This document shows, piece after piece, positions 32,779-42,562 of a stretch of DNA of 64,000 bases. The notes below the pieces were generated by a model, which worked only from the letters and a program-made list of their open reading frames with translations, was not told where the DNA came from and searched no databases. Made by a program: the position numbers and the translations under genes. Location of the stretch: NCBI GenBank assembly GCA_030435675.1, contig CM059621.1, positions 10,168,001 to 10,232,000 on the forward strand. The letters run 5' to 3'. The DNA is from Steinernema hermaphroditum (taxonomy: Eukaryota > Nematoda > Chromadorea > Rhabditida > Steinernematidae). Position 1 is the first letter of the stretch; the number at the start of each line of letters is the position of its first letter.

Positions 32779-35027
32779 ATGTCTACTTCGGAAGAGTACG
32801 TCAAGAAGCGGACGTTCGCCTCGTTGCCGCGCACCACCCGCGGCCTTCCGCTCGTGCTTTCCGCGAGCTCCGACAGCAAGAACTTCGTCTACTGCAACGG
32901 AAATAGCGTTTACATCCGCAGTGTCGATGTGAGTTTTAGTCTGTCCGAGGTAGATGAACGGACCTGTCCTAGGATTCAACTAACTGCGACATCTACACGG
33001 AGCACGCGATCCAAACCACGGTCGCCAAGTTCTCACCTTCTGGATTCTACTGTGCCTCCGGCGACCAATCAGGGAAGGTCCGTATCTGGGACACGACGCA
33101 GGAAACACACATCTTGAAAGCGGAATACCCCGTGATTGCCGGTCCGATCAGAGATATTGCCTGGTCCGATGACAGCAAACGCCTGGCTGTCGTAGGAGAA
33201 GCTCGCGAGAAGTATTTTATTGTTGGAAATTCCTGTCACGTTGAGTCGTTCCAGGTTTGGACATGTTTTCCTGTTCGACACCGGCACCAGTAACGGAAAC
33301 CTCTCCGGACAAAGCCGCTCCATGAGCAGCATTGACTTCCGGCCTGTTCGCCCGTACCGTTTGATCAGTGCCAGCGAAGACAACACTGTGGCGCTCTTCG
33401 AAGGACCGCCGTTCAAGTTCAAGACGGTTGGTCGTGTTAGTCCATGCGCTTGCTCTGACTGAACCGTCTTTAGCTTTTCCGTGAACATCAACGCTTTGTC
33501 CACTGTGTGCGTTACAACGCCGATGGAACAGTTTTTGCCAGTGCCGGTGCTGACGGCAAGGTCATCCTCTACGAGGGTGTCGAAGGAGAAAAGATCGGAG
33601 AGTTTGTCGACGACAACTGCAAAGGAAACGCTCATTCGGGTGGCGTCTTTGCGCTTTCATGGAGTCCATGCGGACAGCGCATAGCTACTGCTTCCGGTGA
33701 CAAGACTTGCAAAATCTGGAATGTGGCTTCGAAGCAGCTGGAAAAGTTGGTGAAAGTTGATTGTGGCACCCTTAAATGAAACAGTTTAGAACCTTCACGT
33801 TCGGAAACGCGGTGGAAGACCAGCAGCTCGCGATTCTATGGCTGAAAACTGCTCTGATCAGTGTTAGTCTTGCTGGCTTCATTTCCTACTTGGACGTCAA
33901 GACGGGTTCCGTTGCGAAGACTCTCAAGGGTCACTTTAAACCAATCACGGCAGCTGCACTGTCGGTCAACAAGGAATGGCTTTTCACATCGGACTTCGAA
34001 GGAAACATCAGTGGGTCACATGCTTTCGCGAATTTCTCAGAACGCAAATTTCAGCTCGCTGGAATGTGAACAGCGGGGACTCGGAGCGAGTTGCGCCAGT
34101 CGTTCACAAATCTCAAGTTTCCGGATTGGGAATATCTCCGGACGGCTTGCTAATGTCTATCGGATGGGACGACACCATCTCCTTCACGCCGAACACCCCC
34201 GAAGCGATCGGTAAATCCATCCGTGTGGGACAACTTCCATTTGCTCTTTGATAGATAACGTGAGACCGAACACCATCAAACTCGGTTCTCAACCGCGCGG
34301 AATGTCCTCGTCAGCGAGTGGAGAAACAGTAGCCGTGGCCTGTCACAAGGCAGTGATCTACTTCAAGAATCAGAAGCAAACTGCCCTTATGAACATCCCA
34401 TTCGAAGCTACTTGCATTGCGCTACATCCCGACGAAAAGACTATAGTCGTCGGGTCTATGGTGAGCATCTTTCTGCTCAAATTTTACATAACTCAAAGTG
34501 CTCAGGACAATAAGGTGCGAATTTTTGAAGTTTCTGGCGATCGAATGGACGAGAAGAAGGTGGTCAGCCATGCAGGAGCCATCACATCCGTTGCCTGGAG
34601 TCCCAATGGCGAGCTCCTTGTCGCCGCAGACGCCGCACGAAAGGTCAGAAGAGCTTGAATTGTTGAAGAGAACTGCTTATTTCAGGTTATCCCATACCGA
34701 AAGAGTGCCGACTACGCAGTTGCCTCTGATAAGGAATGGTCGTTCCACACAGCCCGAGTGAACTGCGTTTCCTGGTCGAGCAATAGTCGTTACGTCGCTT
34801 CTGGAGGCCTCGACACAAATATTATGATTTGGGACATGCAGAACAGTGGCGAACACCCTTTGATGATTAAAGGTACACTCATTTGTGCTGGAAATGCAGT
34901 GACTTCTTTAATTACAGGTGCTCATGCCATGAGCCCCGTCAATTGCGTTCTTTGGCTATCGGACAACCGTATTCTGTCAATTGGACAGGATTCCAACATC
35001 AAAGAGTGGGAAGTCAAGCTCCAGTAG
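32779..35027 (+). CDS. unc-78: Actin-interacting protein 1 / WDR1 (UNC-78)
   Basis: WD40 protein that works with ADF/cofilin to disassemble actin filaments. Ten exons (32779-32928, 32973-33211, 33255-33426, 33474-33745, 33790-34010, 34055-34210, 34255-34460, 34506-34643, 34686-34872, 34918-35027); all nine introns are 42-47 nt. 616 aa, against about 606 for human WDR1. Conserved stretches along the tandem double beta-propeller include [30 protein letters not shown] (human [10 protein letters not shown]), [43 protein letters not shown] and [19 protein letters not shown] repeats, ending [16 protein letters not shown]. The ATG follows a CTTGCAG acceptor by 1 nt. It is convergent with the first His/Tyr/Gly-rich gene, whose stop codon is only 112 bp away. 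Confidence 0.96.
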
Positions 35028-35115
35028 GTCGCCATTTAAGCTTCTCCGTCTTCGCTAATTTATTTCTGACCGAATTTCGCTGCCCTTTTATAATGTTTGT
35101 AACTTTATATAAACC

Positions 35116-35121
35116 TTTATT
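35116..35121 (-). terminator. Poly(A) signal, secreted-protein copy A
   Basis: AATAAA on the minus strand, about 20 bp beyond the stop codon of copy A. It lies within the 112-bp gap to the AIP1 stop codon, so both 3' UTRs must be very short or overlap. Confidence 0.5.
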
Positions 35122-35139
35122 TAGACAAGGGGCTCGTGC

Positions 35140-35876
35140 TCAGTAGCGGGGACCGTATCCGTGAGGCTCCTCGTGACCGGGATGCTGGTCATAGTTGTAG
35201 TACTGGCCGTACTTGCCGTGGCCCTGGTCGTAGGCACCGGCGGCGTGCTGGCCGTAGCCGTTGCCGTACTTGCTCTGGTAGTCGCCGTAGCCGTGGTGGC
35301 CGTTGTCGTAGGAGTGGTCGCCGTGGGCGTAGTTACCGTAACCCTTGCCGTATTTGTCGTAGGCGCTGGCGTCGTGGTGACCGTACTCGTGGTCCTTGGA
35401 GGCCTTGTTGTGCTCGTCGGCGCCGTACTTCTTGCCGTGCTTCTCGTCCGAGTAGAACTGCTCGCTGTGGAACTGAGGCTGCACGTAGCGGTAGTCGAAA
35501 AAGCCCTTCGTCTTGTGCACGACGTCTAAAGGGCGTCCTCAGATCGCGCACTCCGTCGCCCCTCACCTTTGCCGTACTTGCTGGCGGCGTCGGCGTGCTT
35601 CAGCGCGCCTCCCTCCGAAGCGTTGTTCTCGTCGTGGCCATCGGCGGCGCCTCCTTCCGCGTGCGACGCCTTTCCATGGTGAGCGTCGCCGTAGTGGTGG
35701 CCGCCCTTGTCCGACTTGTGGTAGTCCTCGGCGTCGCCGTAGTAGTCGCCTTTGTGGCCGTCGTGGTGGTTACCGTACTCCGAGTACTTCCCGTTGCCCT
35801 CTTGCCCGTAGCTATCGGGCTCCGGGTGGGCGAAGGCGACTGAGGCGACCAGGAGAAGGCAGAAGACGAATCGCAT
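35140..35876 (-). CDS. His/Tyr/Gly-rich secreted protein, copy A
   Basis: Two exons, 35876-35567 and 35525-35140, with a 41-nt intron at the same place as in copies B and C; 231 aa. A signal peptide (MRFVFCLLLVASVAFA) precedes HPEPDSYGQEGNGKYSEYG. The mature protein is low complexity, dominated by His, Tyr, Gly, Lys and Asp, with motifs GHHYGDAHHGKASHAEGG, KTKGFFDYRYVQPQFHSEQ and many KYG / YG.Y repeats. No enzyme motif and no cysteines in the mature part. It resembles the broad class of arthropod cuticle or salivary His/Gly-rich secreted proteins; this is inference from composition. A tyrosine-rich, cysteine-free matrix protein could be cross-linked through tyrosine or could bind metal through histidine. 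TATA box at 35912-35917. Its tail (HGYGPRY) differs from B and C. Confidence 0.85.
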
Positions 35877-35911
35877 CTCTGAGTATATGGTTTGCGGAGA
35901 CCACGCAGCAC

Positions 35912-35917
35912 TTTATA
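35912..35917 (-). promoter_or_regulatory. TATA box, copy A
   Basis: TATAAA on the minus strand (TTTATA on plus), about 36 bp upstream of the copy A start codon. Confidence 0.6.
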
Positions 35918-36469
35918 CTCCTGGAGAAATTCAAAAAACGCAGAGAATGCGATCCCACCGGATTCTGCGCGCATAGTTTTTTACCCGAAAATTGCTATGA
36001 GGCGCCTTCGCGCATAGTCAATTGCTCAGGCCATCATCGAATTTGCAAGATGGTGTTCTAACTTGTATGTCACAATAGGGTGAATTGGAGGGCCGTGCTG
36101 GCGCTTTCCTTGGACATTGTGCAGGGACCAAGACACCCATGGTGTTCTTGATCACCAAGGCGCTACGAGTAAGGCGGGAAAAGAGAAGTAAGGCGGGAAC
36201 TGAATTTGAAGGTTCGCGTCATTCGTCGGTCATTTCTCGATCGTAGCTGCGTGAAAGGTCGGAAACAATTCCTTAGCGATTCCCTTCCGCGTCTTAGTCT
36301 ATACTCGGCCCCCTCTTTCTTCATTACCCGATAACTTCGTTCCTTAGGGTCCGCCGATATCATCTTCCTCACCAGTTTACAAACTTCGTATTCAATCCGT
36401 AGTGAGCCGTCGGAGTTAGGTGGTTCAGTATTCTGATTTGATTCGAACGCGTTTATATGTAACTGTTTA
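35918..36469. other. Spacer before transposon block
   Basis: No gene recognised. It separates the copy A promoter from the mariner relic. Open frames are short and motif-free. Confidence 0.4.
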
Positions 36470-36840
36470 ATACAGGGTGCGGCGTAAATACTGTTCTTGG
36501 CAATCGTTGATCCAGAAGGCCGACGTGGGTGGTCTCGCACCACTCCAAAGTCTTCCTCGCGCCGTGGACAGGGGTCCAGTCCTGCTGGAGCCTCCATTCA
36601 AAGTTTATTGAATTCCCTTTGTCCAAGGAATTACGACGTCAACAGAAATCAACTGTCAAGAAGTTTCCTTTTTTGCAACAGTCCTTTTGCAGAATTGAGT
36701 ACTTGGAATCCTAGATCTTCTTTTACAAGCCGCCGCATGATTCTCTCCCTCAATCCGTGCTCCTGGGTGAGTTTTCGCATACTTCGCATTGAATTCCACT
36801 TCATTTTCTTCTTCATGGTCACTTTTCTTCAGAGAAGACA
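36470..36840 (-). pseudogene. Tc1/mariner-type transposase relic
   Basis: On the minus strand, about 36840-36640 reads like the helix-turn-helix linker of mariner-like transposases (RERIMRRLVKEDLGFQV, compare MRRIVKEDLGLK). About 36600-36470 reads WRLQQDWTPVHGARKTLEWC, compare the catalytic WQQDGAPAH.A..T..W. The two parts are in different frames, the catalytic block is altered, and intervening sequence is missing. It is dead and abuts the RTE-like element. Confidence 0.65.
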
Positions 36841-36849
36841 AGGTCACGG

Positions 36850-38095
36850 TGGAAATGCTCAAATTGGGCGGGAGCGCCTTCATCCGCCCTCTGACCGACA
36901 TTTTCAACAGATGCCTGCGACGCTGTGAAGTTCCTGAGAAGATGGCCGATGCCTCGACTGTGCTCCTGTACAAGAAAGGAGATCCGCTGTTGATCAAGAA
37001 CTACAGGCCCATCTCGCTGCTCTCTGTTATCTACAAGCTGCTCACGAAGACAACGGATTGAGCACATTTTGGACGCCGCCCAGCCAGTGGAACAGGCCGG
37101 ATTCCGCAGAAACTTCTCGACGATCGACCATCTGCACGCCGTCAACGAGTTGCTGGAGAAGACCCGCGAATACCGCGTCCCGATCTACATCACCTTCGTC
37201 GATTTCGAGAAGGCCTTCGACACGGTAGAAGCCAACGCGATCTGGAAAGCAATCGAACGGCAAGGTGTGCCACGGCAAATCGTCGCCCTTCTCAGGAAGA
37301 TACAAGATGAAGCCGCGAGCCATATCCAGTTAGGAGAAGACCGCGTGCCGATCAACATCCAGTGAAGGGTCCGGCAGGGCGACGTCATCAGCCCGAAGCT
37401 CTTCACGGCGACGCTCGAACGAATCTTCCGCGAACTAGAATGGTCGGGCTGTGGACAACATCTATGGTGAGAGGCTGTCCAACCTCCGATTTGCAGATGA
37501 TATCGCACTGGTGGCCACGTCTGAGGAAGAGCTGCAGAAGATGGTCGACGAACTCAACGAAGCGTACCTCCGAAGCGGCCTCAAGATAAACGCACAGAAG
37601 ACGAAGGTCCTGGCGAACGAAGAAGCGACGATCCTCCTGAACGGCCACGCTCTGGAACAAGTCGAAGCTTTCGTCTACCTCGGCCAAGAAGTCCGCCTCG
37701 CGAGAAACCATCTGAAAGAAGTAGGACGAAGGATCCGCAGCGGCTGGAACGTTTTCCGCAAGTACCAGGAGTTCCTGACATCGCCTTCGGTCCTGATGCG
37801 ATGGAAAAGAAGACTCTTCAACCAGTGCGTGCTGCCTGCGATGATGTATGGTTGTGAAACCTGGACGCTCACGAAGGCCGCACAAAGAAAGCTGGAGACC
37901 AGTCAGCGCAGAATGGAACGGAGAATGCTTCGCGTCAGGCTCCTGGACAGAAGAACAAACGAGTGGCTGAGAGGTGTAACGAAGCTGAAAGATGCCCACG
38001 ACTCCGCGACAAGAAGGAAGTGGAACTACGCCTGGAAGATCGCTCGTGAAATGCCTGAGAAGTGGTCGACGAAGCTAGAAGAATGGCGGCCACCA
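36850..38095 (+). mobile_element. RTE-like non-LTR retrotransposon, truncated and broken
   Basis: Reverse-transcriptase domain and C-terminal part of a LINE. Motifs in order: LYKKGDPLLIKNYRPISLLS (about 36970), QAGFRR-type block, YITFVDFEKAFDTV (about 37190), RQGDVISPKLFTATLERI (about 37370), LRFADDIALV with the catalytic FADD at 37490-37501, INAQKTKV, YLGQEV, and the C-terminal LFNQCVLPAMMYGCETWTL and MERRMLRV. It is inactive: a frame change near 37055, an in-frame TGA at 37363 just before the RQGD block, and a one-base shift near 37455. The N-terminal endonuclease is absent, so the copy is 5'-truncated. Its 3' end runs directly into a fold-back MITE fragment at about 38095. Confidence 0.85.
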
Positions 38096-38425
38096 TTCGT
38101 GTCAGTTTTTGTCGTTTTTTGCCGATCTTCCTGCTACAAGGACATATCTGTTAATTTGCAATGTTAATTTTGGCTCTAAATGCCGAAAACCTTAGAAAAC
38201 CCGTCAAAAAAACAACAAAGACTGACAAGAATACCGTATGTCTTGAGGCCTCAGGGACATCGCACCAAGAGACCTTACAATTAAGAGGTCAAAATCAACT
38301 ATGAAGTGCAGCTTAAACCCCCATTCACCGATGAAACCTATCAGGTGTTGCTACACTCTGGCACCTCTACCTCCCTGCCAAATTTCAGCCGAATCGGCGT
38401 GGGACAGTTTGGGACCTTCCCTTGT
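38096..38425. mobile_element. Fold-back MITE 3 (fragment)
   Basis: Contains the same central blocks as the dve-intron MITEs (AATGTTAATTTTGGCTCTAA, AATGCCGAAAACCTTAGAAA, TCAGGGACATCGCACCA) and the same right end, CTTCCCTTG. The left arm is missing, replaced by the RTE-like 3' end. Confidence 0.7.
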
Positions 38426-39135
38426 TAGTACAGTACCGTATACCGACTTAGTACACCGCAGGGATATCGGTTCAGGACCGAAATAGTACAGTAAAAGTCG
38501 TACGCTGAACCATTTAGTAACCCCCAGTACAGTATGACATGTAGTACGCTGCAGGGAGATCGGTTCAGGAATACCTTACGCTGAACTAGTTAGTACGCTG
38601 ACTTAGTACAGATCTGGAAAGGAGCCTGAAGTCATCGTCTGAGGTTTCTGCAGTCTTTCCTAGTGTCGAGGTGTGGATTCTCCCTCGATTCTCCCTCCAC
38701 ACTCAACTCCTGAACGAAAATATGGATTCTCCGACGATTCAAAAATTTCACATCTCCGCTCCTTGGACAGGTCTCAAAACTCAATCCAGAGAGGAAAATT
38801 TTTCCATCGAAGTCCATACATCCCCTACATGAAGTCTTGAGCGGGGAGAACGCACACAGACCAACTTGAAACAGGAAGTACCTCGCATGAAAGACACGAA
38901 AGACAACTGTTCTATAGTCGAGTTCAAAAATCTTGTGCCCTTTTCGGCGTTTGGTCCTGACACGCCATTTTTGCACGTTCGCGGCGTGTGGTCGCGTCGT
39001 TCATAAGGCGAAATCGTGAATTTGGTGAATCGTCTGTAGTCTTCGCCGTTTTTCTCCACGGTTTCGTGCGTTTCTTGGAAAAGCGCAAGCATAGCCCTCT
39101 TCCTTAGTCAACCGCATAGAAAATAGACAACTTTT

Positions 39136-39351
39136 CTAACAGAATGCCCCTAGGCCACCCTCGAAAGCCTCCTCCCCGTGTTTATTCAAAAACGCGGCTA
39201 TCTCTTTCCTGTTACTCCTCGTGCTGGGCGGACTCTCAAGAACTCTTCCGTGGTACGGAGCATTGTCGAGAATCAAGCAAACTTTTTCGCTTCTCGCAAG
39301 AAGTTTGGGGATGACCTTCTCCAGCCACTCTTCGAAAACTTCCGCAGTCAT
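39136..39351 (-). pseudogene. DDE transposase fragment (Tc1/mariner superfamily)
   Basis: A 71-codon frame on the minus strand: an opening FEEWLEKVIPKLL, then CLILDNAPYHGR with the second catalytic Asp of the DDE triad, then NRKEIAAFLNKHG, which matches the RK.DI..WL..HG segment that follows DNAPYHS in Tc1/mariner-type transposases. The rest of the gene is gone. Confidence 0.75.
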
Positions 39352-39383
39352 CGATCGGTGTATTTTTATATTTATATTGTATA

Positions 39384-39441
39384 CTAAGAATATGCCTTAT
39401 ATCGGCATATTCTTAGTTTTTTTTTTTTTTTTTTTTTTTCA
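39384..39441. repeat. Perfect hairpin followed by poly(T)
   Basis: ACTAAGAATATGCC and its reverse complement GGCATATTCTTAGT flank a 7-base loop, directly followed by about 24 T residues. It may be the end of a small inserted element in antisense (poly-A tail) or a replication-slippage product. Confidence 0.6.
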
Positions 39442-39929
39442 CATTAATATAGTTTGAATATACGCCCACGCGAGACGAGTAGGGCACGGACAGGACAGGA
39501 TGTGATTACAACGTGAAAATCCACAAAAATAGGCCAAAAAGATGGAAATTCTTGGTGGCCGGTTCGAAAAAATGCTACTCCTCCGCGAGGAAAACTCCAA
39601 TTTCGGTGAATCGGCGCTCGTTCGACGCGCAATTGACTAAGGAACAGGGCTATGCTTGCGCTTTCCCAAGAAACGCACGAAACCGTGGAGAAAAACGGCG
39701 AAGACTACTGACGATTCACCAAATTCACGATTCCGCCTTATGAACGACGCGACCACACGCCGCGAACATGCAAAAATGGCGTGTCAGGACCAAACGCCGA
39801 AAAGGGCACAAGATTTTTGAACTCGACTATAAGTGGTTCAACGTATGGCATTCGCCGTAGTACCGGTCCTGAACCGACCCCCCTGCGGTGTAATATGTCG
39901 TCATACTGTACTGTACTAAGTGGTTCAGC

Positions 39930-41545
39930 GGGTGGTGGCTGCGAACGACGACAAACGTCGTCATGAGGCAGCACGAAGCAGCAGAAGCAGCACCAGCAGC
40001 AAAATCAGGCAAATCGCGGTGGGACCCCAGGCAGCAGTGTCGTCGTTTGAAGCAGCATAAGCAGCGAGCAGTGAAGCCAACTGTCTACTGCTTATGTTAG
40101 ACACATGGTGTCGTGTCCGTGGGACACCGAGTTCCGCGCTGAAGGGCGTGTGTGATTCCCCTGGTCAAGCTCAGTCTAATAATGTGCTTTTATTGGAGTA
40201 GGTCAGAACAGAAATCACATCGGAGAGGGGGAGATCTGGATAATGCGGAGGAGACGGCGGCGGGTGGCAGAGGAGACAGGGACGAGGCGGCGACAGGCGC
40301 CGAGGCGCTGACCCGCGGAGAGCAGCAAACTGGTTGCAACAACTCTCTCTGTGAACTGCCTTTCGCCATCTTTTATAGGCAGTCTCTGGAAGCGCGGAAT
40401 CGCCGGAGCGGAGCCCCGACACATGGTAACTCATCCCCCACTAGCTCATACCACAAACATACCGTAGGTAACTTATGCCATGGACACCGACACCACACTG
40501 TACATTTCATAGGATTTTTTGGTTTTTTTTTGTAAAAATTGACATCCATGTTCCGTTGAACGTAATTATATCTTCGGTCCATCAGGTGCTTAAGGAGTGC
40601 TCATTTGGGCTAGAAGCTTTACACAATTTTCGGAAGTGGCTGTTGTCTACACATTTCCCTTCCATTCGTAATTTTGCAGATGCTGTGGGTGAGACATAAC
40701 ATACAGGTATGCAAGGGGTCAGTCTTCCATGCACGCCTAAGGCTTATAAATAGTGTATTAGGGAAAAGGTTGTATCTATCCTGGGGTAGAAGGTAAAGGC
40801 CGAAATCTACAAACACTTCAAGGGCGCAATTGGACATCACATTCGTGTTCGACTTTTACATACCAAAAATGTCACAGAATGTGCTTTAGTGTAGTCTCAA
40901 GCATTATTCTCAATACGTTCGACCTTCTAATAATCCCAGCATTCACAAACGATCAACACGGGTCTTTTAATTACTGCGAGACACCCATAGACAGATTTAC
41001 CCTTCAGATAATTGGTTCACTGCAAAGCAACAAATTAACCTTAGGGACTGTTTCTGAAGTTTAGAGTGTCCCACAACGGCAGAACTGTCATGGGTACAGT
41101 CTGTCCGTTTGGCTACACAGAACATATCTCCAGAAATTCTTGTTTCTTGTTTGACCATCTTCCCTTTAATACGTCTTACCGTGGCTAAGAGTTTGATACA
41201 AAGTGACATATGAGGTCGTAGAGTCACACGCATAATTGTTGTTCTAGGAAGTTTAATTAGAATAAAGTTGTCCATCTGACTCAAACTCTCATTATACACA
41301 GCATCGGTCGCGCTTGGGTTTGAAGCAGCTAGAAGCAGCAGACAGACTGCTGACTGGGGTCTCACAACGCTTTGCCTGACCTCGCTGCTCGGAGCTTCGA
41401 ACAACGACACTGCTGTCTGCTGCCTGAGGTCCCAGAGCGATGTGCCTGAATTCGCAGAAAAAAGCTGATGCTGCTTCTGCTGCTTCGTGCTGTCTCGAAC
41501 GTTCGAAATAACCACCGTTCAGCGTATGACATTTACTGTACTATC
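39930..41545. mobile_element. Fold-back element with AGCAGC-rich inverted ends
   Basis: The left arm (about 39965-40075: GGCAGCACGAAGCAGCAGAA ... GGGACCCCAGGCAGCAGTGTC) is repeated inverted at about 41390-41500. Beyond the arms both ends show GTTCAGCG plus TACTGTACT motifs, shared with the adjacent fold-back element. The 1.2-kb interior has no recognised transposase. It appears to be a related, end-to-end insertion. Confidence 0.65.
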
Positions 41546-41889
41546 TATCATTTACTGGTCTTGCAGCGAACACCCTGTTTGCACTAAGTCGACGAGCGTA
41601 CGAACTATATTGTTCAACAAACCTTGACTCACCCTCCAAAAGAGGTCTATCAACGCCTGTGCGACATGCAAAAGGCAAGGGCTCGTGAAAAGGTTTCTGC
41701 AAAGGTTGAAAAAAAGGTTGAATTCGGCAGCCTGAAGATGACATCGTATATGACGATGGGATTACGTGAAAATTACGAGAGAAAACACGCAAACAGAAAC
41801 AGAAATCTATCGAGAACAACACGCAAACAAGAAAAATCTCAAAAAACGTGAAAATTGCAAATTTTTTCGCCAAAATATGCGAAGGATTT

Positions 41890-42048
41890 CAAGTGTGAGG
41901 CGACTTCTCACACCCCTCGCCACTGTGAGAAGTGTGAGCGAAGTGTGAAGTGCTTCACACTTTTATGGATACCGTATTACGCCTCACACTCACACTATGA
42001 GGAGTGTGAGGCAAGTGTGAGGCACTTCACACTTTTATGGATACGGCC
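41890..42048. repeat. GTGTGAGG-rich direct repeats
   Basis: Two copies of CTTCACACTTTTATGGATAC (about 41953-41972 and 42025-42044), each preceded by clustered GTGTGAGG/CTCACAC words. They lie immediately next to the Harbinger relic. Short inverted words (CTCACAC/GTGTGAG) allow local hairpins. Confidence 0.65.
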
Positions 42049-42312
42049 CCAGGAGCTCCTACCTCGAAGAACAGGAACCTGTAGTGCGCATCCACCCAGG
42101 CGAGACCGACGAGCGAGTGGGTCCAAGGCGGCAATACAGTTTGGAAAGTTCCAGGCTCTTTCAAAGTCTTCGGCAGCTGCTACAGGATCATATGTTGTAA
42201 GCAGAGGCAGCTGCAGTCTGTCGAGAAGTACGTGCGTCACTTCTAACACAATATTGTAAACAGTGGTATATCCAATGCCGAAGCTCGTTTCCGCGCGGAA
42301 CTCCAGAAACAT
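42049..42312 (-). pseudogene. PIF/Harbinger transposase relic
   Basis: On the minus strand: SFGIGYTTVYNIVLEV, then FERAWNFPNCIAALD, matching the HARBI1/DDE_4 signature (F.IG.STV..IV.EV ... F..RWNFPNCIGA.DGKH). The sequence degenerates just after the first catalytic Asp region (expected DGKH, found DPLA). Flanking sequence on both sides belongs to other repeats. It is a dead fragment. Confidence 0.78.
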
Positions 42313-42562
42313 GGAAAACGCGATATATGCTCGACAAAGTACTACCGATCAGCGACAAAATTCATCAAAACGACAAAAAATAGGGAAAAGTGCAGTTTGC
42401 ACAAAGCATTACTTTTCCGTTTTTTGCCAGTTTCAATCGAAAATTGAATCATTATGAATACAGGGTGACACAAAAGTTCTGTAACGCTGATTTAGATTAT
42501 TCATCTTTCGCCACTTTGTGAATCGGTTGAGCCTTCTCGTTACGATATTGTGAAATTTTATT

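Larger units (their letters stand above)
38430..39925. mobile_element. Large fold-back element with mariner-type relic inside
   Basis: The segment 38916-39130 is repeated inverted at about 39627-39835 (shared blocks AGTTCAAAAATCTTGTGCCC, GCGTTTGGTCCTGACACGCC and TTCGTGCGTTTCTTGG). Outer arms share ACAGTATGAC / GTTCAGGA / GCTGAACCA motifs (38480-38620 against 39840-39925). Between the arms lies a transposase remnant. It is likely a non-autonomous DNA transposon or two nested insertions. Exact termini are not resolved. Confidence 0.7.

Noticed and set aside
35161..35843. Plus-strand Val-rich and Arg-rich frames opposite the secreted-protein genes (also at 46059-46756 and 47023-47720)
   Set aside because: They are complements of His/Tyr/Gly codons; the opposite strand has signal peptides, TATA boxes, splice sites and poly(A) signals.
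41890..42048. CRISPR-like repeats (CTTCACACTTTTATGGATAC copies)
   Set aside because: Only two copies, in eukaryotic transposon-rich DNA, without regular spacers.
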